64,000 nt of DNA from Paraphysoderma sedebokerense (lineage: Eukaryota; Blastocladiomycota; Physodermatomycetes; Physodermatales; Physodermataceae): positions 186,001-250,000 of the forward strand of contig JAHLJZ010000017.1 of the NCBI GenBank assembly GCA_025602915.1, written 5' to 3'. Under the pieces are notes generated by a model that did no database searches, had not been told where the DNA came from, and saw only the letters and a list, made by a program, of their open reading frames with translations. The translations under genes were made by a program, and so were the position numbers. This document shows, one piece after another, positions 56,410-64,000 of the stretch; positions within the stretch are counted from its first letter, which is position 1; each line of letters starts with the position of its first letter.

Positions 56410-58891
56410 CTAAGCTACTTGTTGAGTCGTCTTTGATTTATCATCCTCTTCGGAGGCTTTCTGTTCCTGTCTAGGGCCGCCCCACTAATATGTTCATCGA
56501 AATGAAACAATAAGTAATTTAGTTACGACATTCATCACAAAAAATGAAGATTACTGACCGCTTTTTCTCTAACTGTCCACAAACTATACCATAGCCAAAC
56601 ACTTTCAAATATTAGATTTCCAATGAAATAAACTAACACCCAGAACAATACTTTACATCTTCTATGCGCGAAAGCCCAAATAGCAACCATGATCCAATAT
56701 AAGAAAAATACGGTAAAATTTAGAACTTGTTCGGCTGGCCTAGGATTTGAGTCGATAGTAACGGTGAAAATAATTTCAAATAAAAAGACATAGAATATAA
56801 TGCCGCTAAGTCTGAGAGTTTGGTACAACCGAAGGAGAATCAAGAAGGGAAACGAAAAGTAAAATCTAAGACCAGAATCAAATCGTTATTATGTAATTGA
56901 TCGGAAATATATGGTGCAATAATAACGAAACAGTAAGAGATACGTGAAGCTATCTCATTTACCTTGGGGTGCAAAGAATATATACTTCATTGGTGAAACT
57001 GCCCAACGTCCATCTTCTTCTCTGTCGCAACAAGTTATAAAAGTTCGTAGGCGCCTCCGTTTTGCATATTGAATTCGCGTTAAATCCAACTTTATAAGAA
57101 CCCGTATACTCCATTATTAAGTGTGTCAAATATCTGTCTTCTCCCAATTTACGGCGGCAAAATTCAAATGTAGAATCAATGGGTGGTTGATTAAAGTATT
57201 GCTTCGAGACTGCAGCCAAGAGTGGGTAGTACACTAAAGTTAGGGCACCGGGAAGGCATGTTACACCGCCCATTGCGGCCTCCGAACAGCGGGAGCCTAG
57301 CTGCATGAAAATATACTGAATAGAGGACTAAGTTAGTTTGGCATCTACATTTTATACTAAGGATGAGATGGTTACCTCCGCATCTTGATACTGTTGCCAA
57401 AAATTCATCGAATGTCCATTCCTTGATACAATTATACCAGTGCTTGCCATTTCTTTTGGATTCATTTTCAGGTGATCCACAAAATTACTGATAGTATTCT
57501 TCATCACTGTTGTGTCTGAATCGATGAACAAAACAAAGCTTTCATGAGGATAAACTGTGGGGATTTTTGAAGAAATCAGATTGTATAAATGCTTCTGTAC
57601 AGATAATTTGCCGCCATGAGGAAAGCGGCAAAGATGCAGGTGAAAACCGTTGTAAATTAATGAGGTGACTAGAGGACATTCGAGCATATTATTAAATTGA
57701 TGATTGCTTTGCCGGAAGTCATAGTTGGCATCGAACGAATCAGACTGATGTTTGTTTCGCATTTGTGCTAGACCGTTGTATTTAAGGGTCTTTTCGCTAT
57801 CATCCTCTGGGGAGTCCTCCCATTTCAACACACCTTCCCCGCTCAGCAACCTGGTCAATGTAAAGATGGTTTCCTGCACTTCCAATTCGTCGAAACCCAA
57901 GTATACGTGCAATTTCTCACTCGGATAATCAGAGGTCGTAATTGCGTTCAGAGTCGAGAGAATATTTGGTAGTGGTTCCTTATAGGTTGGGACAAGGATT
58001 ATGACCGTAGGGTCAGACGGGTGTGCCGAAGCGGTGGGATTCGATACTGGCTCCGGTAACGTTGCGAGCTTCTTTTTACGATACAGTTTCGCTCTAAGAG
58101 TATCTTTTATCAACTGCAATCCATAACAATATATGTCAACATTAGTAAACGGCGACATATCCAAAACCATAAAATATACCTTAAACATTGAAATAAACCC
58201 AATTAAAATGGGCGGTACAGCATTGACGACATAGAATACTACCGCATATCTGTCTCTAAAGTCTTTTGCGTCGCCGACGAAAGGAATTTGAACCTTGATC
58301 CATCCGGACACTGTTTGTGGCGTTCTTAGAGTGTTACATGCAGATCTTTCTTGAATTCTGAATAAACTACTTGAATAACAGACCTGTACTTCCAGATGCC
58401 AAAAAGACAAATATAAGCAATGAAATTAAGCTCAGCGATGTTGTATACAAGAGCCAGTTGAAAGCGGCCAAAATCACTCTCCATCGGGCATCGGAATACT
58501 GCTGTTCGGCTGTCTCGTAATAAGATGGCACTTTGATCCTATCGTCCACTTTCATTGAATCGTCCCTTTCCTTATGACGTCGATCCGTTCTTTCAGCTAT
58601 TTCTGTTTGGGCATTTTTCATTTCCCTGTAGCCCAATCTTGCAATTTCGTAGAAACTCCATGAATGAGCTGTATAATGGGCCGATAGGTAGAGGATAAAT
58701 AGGACAAACACCACCCAAAAAAATACTTGAAAGAAAATTAAAACCCACGGCGGATAGTATTTGAAAGCGATTGTGTCGGGGATTTGTATTCCTGTTGGAT
58801 AACAAAAGGTAATCAGTGGCTGAGTTTTATAAAAGGCAATACACTAAAATTGTATACCTGTTATCGGGTCCAGTATCGTTCTGCTCGACAT
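56410..58891 (-). CDS. Chitin-synthase-like family 2 glycosyltransferase
   Basis: Starts at 58891 (MSSRTILDPITG, with the second codon group across an intron). Two N-terminal membrane helices follow (WVLIFFQVFFWVVFVLFILY; FNWLLYTTSLSLISLLIFVF), then two more near PPILIGFISMFKVYFMVLDM. The cytosolic catalytic domain shows VIILVPTYKEPLPNILSTLN, HVYLGFDELEVQ, SFVLFIDSDTTVMKNTISNF with the DxD metal site, GGVTCLPGALTLVYYPLL, LGEDRYLTHLIMEYTG with the catalytic ED, and LLRQRRRWTLGSFTNEVY, the product-binding QRRRW (known in chitin, hyaluronan and cellulose synthases). C-terminal helices (IIFYVFLFEIIFTVTIDS and LFWVLVYFIGNLIFESVWLW) lead to a hydrophilic end STTQQVA-like at 56410. No myosin, cytochrome-b5 or DEK domain. 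Length about 740 residues, shorter than canonical division 1 enzymes. Chitin is the likely product but other GT2 polymers are possible. Confidence 0.85.
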
Positions 58892-60195
58892 CAGTCCGAT
58901 TTAATTATGCAACAATGAGATGAATGTTCCTTGTCTCGAAGAAAAAGGCAAAGCAATTTTACAAAGATCGAGAAAGCATACGATGAGCATAAAATGAGGT
59001 GATGCAGCGGTTGGCCAAGGCCCGGCAAGATTGACCCCGGATTGGCAAGGGACACGGACAATGAGCAGCGATTGGTGCGATTGTTCATGAAGACAATTTA
59101 AATCATGTGTGTGATTTGTTGCACTGCATGGAGAAGTGACACTGCGAAATATGTATATGGATTGCGCATAGTTGATTTCAGTGAATTCGGATGATATTTG
59201 GCGCACAATGAATAGCGCATTAAGACGTTAATAATATAGTGCCGCCCGATAGATGGATCGAAGTGAAATTGGAATCAGTTGGTTAGATTTTCTGGAGTCT
59301 ACATCGACAAGAACTGATGTCCCTTAGCATTCAATAATATGGGCTAAAAATACTAAAACTTAATGCAGACGTTCCGAATGCAGTGGATGGCTTTGAATCT
59401 CTCTCCATTTGCAAAGGCTATTAGAGCATTCATTATTCAAGTGCACAATTCGCAATCAGGTCACATTGAGCTTTGAATACAGCAAGGGCCAAAGGACCGG
59501 TCACAGTCTTAATTGACATACTTACTGGACGAGAATAGCAATATGTAGTGATTGGAGCATGATGTGAAGTGACCAGCTCCTTGACTGCTGCCCCACAGTG
59601 ACAAATCGTCAAAATTATTCAATCCCACTTACTGTGATCAATAGTAATAGTATGTTATATAATCCAAATTATATAGGGCATGTAGATTGATTATTGAAAG
59701 ATTGAAAAGGCAGATAACGTTACGTAAGGAAATCGCCCCTACTTTTTGAGGGGACTTAAACAAAATCATAAACTTCCGCTTCCTGGTTTGTATTCAATAA
59801 TTTAATAGTTATTAGTAGCATACAAAGGAAGATCACACAGTTGAAAGTGCACGGCGACGGTGTCACGGTAATCATCGCTGGACATTCTAGAACGGGAAAC
59901 CGAGTAAGGGGAACGCGAGTGATTTGCATTATTAAACATAAATTCCCACATATGCTATTGTCCGTGAAAATCATCCCTGCAAAATTAGTGCTACCGCTTT
60001 CCCAGAGACAGTGACCGGGCGCTCATTGTATAGTTATACAACAATGAACATACGACAGATACTTCCCGAACAAAAGTTTGAAGTCCGCAAAAGTAAGCTA
60101 CACGGTATTCAGAAGTGTTTGCATTCCTCTTCGTGCTGTCAAGTTTACAACTCTAAATTATTTACTTGTCCCGAACAAAGCATTTTCGCAAAAAT
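58892..60195. other. Divergent promoter region, GT2 synthase / histidine kinase
   Basis: 1.3 kb without a credible gene. Short frames at 59206-58891 (minus), 59974-59756 (minus) and 60011-60241 (plus) have no motif. The last 190 bases are the histidine kinase leader. Confidence 0.4.
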
Positions 60196-63100
60196 ATGTC
60201 GGATAAGAATGTGTCAAGACTTCTTCCGCAGCAAACATTAGCAGACTTCAACGTCTGGTTATTCAACTACTCGATCCGCTTAACGGGTGGACTACTTGTC
60301 GCTGGATTTTGGTTGTATCTCCATTTTCGCACGCCCAAACACAGGAGATGGACAGTACCCTTCTGCTTGGCATTCGCTTTAACAGTTGCTGGCTTATCGT
60401 GGTTCCTGAGTAGCAATTTGGTGATATACTATACGAATCCTATTAGTTACAGCCTTGAAAGTTTTGTGTTCTCGACGTATTGGATGCACGGGACAGCCAA
60501 CTTGAATATTCTGGTTGGGGAGTTGTGCTTAACTTGGATCGCCTACCGGATCTATCCTCGTCAATGGAAAGGCATGGTACTCGCTGTTATTTCTACGTTT
60601 ATGCTACTCCGATTTTCCTTTCAGATATGGTCGACCGTTGCATATTATAATTCGCCGAAAAATGTGGCTATCCCTGTCACTCTAAGCCTTGTATTTCTCG
60701 CGTGGAACTCGACTTTCGTCTCTGGTCTCTTCATCTATCGCTTTCGCAAAAAGTTGAAAGCCGCTCATCGCTCAAACCGATTATTCAAGACACTTCTGAG
60801 ATTCAGTATTCGACATGCTATTATCCCATCATTATTTGCCATACCAGTTCTGATCACATTTATATTGACATCAATTTATGCGACGCAACTATGGAATTTA
60901 ATCCACCTGACATTCGCCGTTGCCTTCCGAGTCGCTTTCACTTGCCTTATCGCCCACTCGATGTACCTCATCAACCGTGGTGAAAAATATCTCAAAGAAG
61001 CAGGAAAATTTGCCATTACAGAGCGCATTAATTCTACTCATGCGACAGCGATTCAGCTGGCCACTTCATTTGGGTTGGAGAGACGGACTGAAAAGATCAT
61101 AGAGAGTTTTCTATCGCAGGTTCAAGAGATATTCGACGGAGATAAAGGTTATTTCGTTGAAGTTGATCGACGTGGGCAAATATCAGTACCTTTTGCATTT
61201 TCGGTACAAAAGACTGGTGATCATGCAAGTGTTAGAATATTTTCACCGACAAGCGGAAACGAAGTTGCTGAGATTCCGACCAGCGCACTTCAATATGCCG
61301 TTAGCCAAAATCGCACAATTTTGAAAGATTACGCTACTGCTTCCTTCGACGATGATGAGCATTCAGAATTGGATGTGTACTTGGCGGATAGAATCGATGA
61401 ATTGACTTCTCTACTCATCCTTCCTTTAACTGTTCCCGATTCTCCAAAGACAAAGCTCATCTACTTTGAAAAGTAATGCTTCAATTCAGTTGGAACTCAT
61501 AGAAAACGTGTCTAACTTCTTCACAGGTACAATTTCTCAGTTCACCATATTTGTCCGTGTGATATTCGTGTATTAGACATCTTGGGAAAGCAATTGGCCG
61601 CTTCTCTCGATAGTGCCAGGTAGATTTATTCATCCAGCTTGGTCCCCGGCGAAGTGCCTAACATCTGTGAAATCAGGCTTTTTGCCGAATTGGAGGAAAC
61701 CAATAAGGCGTTGGACGAAAAAGTCGTTGAAAGGACCTCTGAGTTACAACTAAAGAATTTACTCTTAGAACGGGCAAAGAACGATGCCTTGGAAGCAGCA
61801 TCAGCAAAGGCGGTTTTCTTGTCTAATATGAGCCATGAGAGTATGTATGGCGATTGAGAATCGAACATAACAGAAAGCTGACATGGATACACTCTAGTTC
61901 GAACGCCCATATCGCAGGTGATCTTAGCTGCAGAGGTCTTCATTATTGCTATACTCTGATGTCCTTTGTATTGAAAGCTGACACCGTTATTTGATGAACA
62001 GATGTTGGCGGAAACCGGATTGAATGCAGAAGGCAAAGACAATGTTGACATAATTGTCAATTCTGGAAAGCTATTGCTCAACCTTGTGGTACGTCTTTCT
62101 ATAAGAACTGCTTCATCCAAACGCTATAATCTCATGTTTTCTATTGGTTATAAAAACTGAGTAGAACGATATTCTCGATTTTTCAAAACTCGAAAGCGGC
62201 AAAATTGCCATCGAACAGGTTGAAATGAATTTATATGAAACAGTAAAAATAAGTGTAGAAGCATTCTCATCTGACGAAGGAGTGAGAATTGCGTATTACA
62301 TGCCGGCTCATTTACCACGGGTCGTCATCGGAGATGGTAATATCGCAGTTACTTTCGGGTCCTAATGTTCAGTTGACTCAAATTTCTCATCACAGCTACC
62401 CGAATTCGACAAATTATTACCAATCTCGTTTCCAACGCGTTGAAATTCACAAAGAAAGGTTTCGTACTCGTGGAATTGAACTGCAGATTGATTGACGTGG
62501 ACATAATGAATCAGATTTATGATATTGATTTCAAAATTATCGGTACGAAGCTTGCAAATGGGTGCATAGAAAATCGCAGTTGTTAACCTTCGCCTTGATA
62601 GACACTGGTACCGGAATTGCACCTGATAAATTAAACCGAATCTTTGAGCGATTTGAGCAAGAAGACATATCTATTACTCGTTTACATGGGGGCACAGGTT
62701 TAGGTTTATCTATCTGTCAAAGTAATTTGAGCGGTTTTTTGTGCCCATTAAAAGTGGATGCTTTACTCACCTTGATTGCAACAGATTTGTGCCATCTGAT
62801 GGGATCCCAAATCAGTGTTACATCGACACTTGGCAAAGGATCGACATTTCAATTTACGATTCGATTCCAATGTCCCAAGATACCAACAATACCGGAATCT
62901 AAATCGATTAAAACTTTGCCTGGTCGACCTCGTATTCTCTTAATCGAAGATACGAATACACCGTATGATTATGAATCAAAAAGTGTCCTGCATTATCAAA
63001 TTGAAACCATGGGCGGTACTCCTATTCCACGGCCTCTTCAGTTGGATCACTGCCTGGAAGTTTCGAGTGTCGAGTGTGTAATCATAGATCTCACGTCTCT

Positions 63101-64000
63101 GAAGGAAAACTCTTCAATCGTTGATTTATCGCATAACAAAGTTCTCACAAACAACGCGAATCTGCCAATTATTATACTTCATTCACGAAATCACAGTCCA
63201 ATGTTACAAACGTTACCTCCAGCATCCAAAAACATCAAAACTTTGTGTTCCCCATTTAAACAATCAACTCTGTATAATCTGCTCGCCGACATGATGAACT
63301 CCAATGCAACCGACGATACCTCAACTGTAGAAAATTTAGGCATATCTGAATCCATTCAGGTTGAACCAGCTGCATCCGGTAAACCTCATATGCAAGATGA
63401 AATCAACAAAAACATATCGATACTATTAGTTGAAGATAACCTGTATGTTGTTTTTCACGATTTTCCATCATTCAAGTTAATGAAACATGACCGATATTGT
63501 TCCCCTGGTTTTTGCGTAGTGTGAACCAACAAATCATGAAAAAAATGATTGCAAAACTAGGTTATGAAGTCGAAATAGCGGATAATGGTTTAATTGGTTT
63601 GGAAAAATCAAAACAAAAAAATTATGACTTGATTTTAATGGATATGAGGTTTCCAAATTTTCTTTTCACCTCGTAATCAATAATTTAAAACTAACTTTGT
63701 CCACTTTTTACCCTCTATCAATTATCTTATTTAACCAACAGAATGCCAGTAATGGCAAGTTTATTTCACTCCACTCGCCTCCACTCACGTCATTTCAACA
63801 TGTGGAAAATGATTTCAACTTCCATTTCGTTAATATCTAATCACTATTTTTATTCGCTACATACAGGACGGTTTGGAAGCAACACGTAAAATCAGAGAGT
63901 ACCATACACCCAAAGATTTTTTAATTTCAGATACGAAAGAAGGAGGTATAAGTAAACCGTTTATTGTTGGGTTAAGGTAACTTCTTCCCTTTTACTTCCA
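60196..64000 (+). CDS. Membrane hybrid histidine kinase (3' end outside window)
   Basis: The start chosen is [20 protein letters not shown] at 60196 (an in-frame ATG lies at 60166). About seven membrane helices fill residues 25-260. A GAF-like sensor domain follows ([40 protein letters not shown]), then [20 protein letters not shown], a coiled coil. HisKA has [19 protein letters not shown] with the phospho-acceptor His across a splice. HATPase motifs: [43 protein letters not shown] (G1) and [12 protein letters not shown] (G2). Receiver 1 ([20 protein letters not shown]) lacks the conserved Lys (SPFKQS where KPFKQS is usual), so it is probably a pseudo-receiver. Receiver 2 ([20 protein letters not shown]) has [22 protein letters not shown] with an intact phospho-Asp. 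It belongs to the HOG/SLN1-like phosphorelay class; the ligand is unknown. The last visible exon reaches a donor near 63977. Confidence 0.9.

Noticed and set aside
60220-60980. Microbial rhodopsin as the membrane part of the histidine kinase
   Set aside because: No retinal-binding Lys motif in the last helix and no rhodopsin helix-C signature.

Overview
The window comes from a fungal nuclear genome. Coding genes are broken by many short GT-AG introns (about 35-110 nt) with CTAAC/CTRAY branch points close to the acceptor. The gene set includes a chitin-synthase-like enzyme, a hybrid histidine kinase, peroxisomal beta-oxidation, GH47 mannosidase and LPMOs. Several features argue against Dikarya and for an early-diverging, probably flagellated (zoosporic) fungus: a CSA/ERCC8-type repair protein, an ADAM-type metalloprotease, a HemW/RSAD1 homologue, a stand-alone prephenate dehydratase, and a small protein with an RII-alpha/DPY30-like dimerisation fold of the kind found in cilia. 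The phylum cannot be fixed from sequence alone.

Layout. 1-2351 (-): 3'-truncated BTB protein preceded by a beta-sandwich module that resembles bacterial T9SS adhesin domains. 3274-4648 (+): ribosomal stalk protein P0. 5428-6958 (+): secreted ADAM protease. 6959-8477: gene-poor, with an 88-nt perfect hairpin. 8478-9263 (-): PPxY/coiled-coil protein. 10173-12924 (-): acyl-CoA oxidase ending in SKL. 13418-13507 (-): intron-containing tRNA-Asp. 13630-16890 (+): F-box/LRR protein and a YAP-like bZIP factor. 17731-28312: a secretory block with two LPMO-like proteins at its ends and, between them, a tandem pair of secreted proteins with ADP-ribosyltransferase-like motifs (one whole, one decayed) and a GH47 mannosidase. 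29293-30420 (+): coiled-coil protein. 30633-35805: M20 amidohydrolase, prephenate dehydratase and DJ-1/Hsp31 protein. 37524-39849 (+): tandem pair of unrecognised secreted helical proteins. 40077-49833: UMP-CMP kinase, RII-alpha/DPY30-like protein, Rrp7, ERCC8, a SAM-like/Rieske fusion, a NATD1-like acetyltransferase and PEX3. 50087-54954: HemW/RSAD1 and a GPR107/Ptm1-type seven-helix protein. 56410-58891 (-): chitin-synthase-like GT2 enzyme. 60196-64000 (+): hybrid histidine kinase running off the window.

How the genes relate. No operons are expected. Linked themes are peroxisome biogenesis and beta-oxidation (acyl-CoA oxidase, PEX3), attack on or remodelling of chitin and protein (two LPMOs, ADAM, chitin synthase), Golgi glycan trimming and trafficking (GH47, GPR107-like) and lineage-specific secreted families that expand by local tandem duplication. 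Exon-intron models were assembled by hand from splice consensus and reading frame. Coding limits given are ATG to stop; untranslated regions were not determined.

The best candidates for undescribed biology are the ART-like tandem pair at 19.8-23.5 kb, the secreted helical family at 37.5-39.8 kb, the SAM-like/Rieske fusion at 45.4 kb and the BTB/T9SS-like fusion at the left edge. An unusual architectural trait is the use of micro-exons (10, 22 and 13 nt) that encode catalytic motifs.
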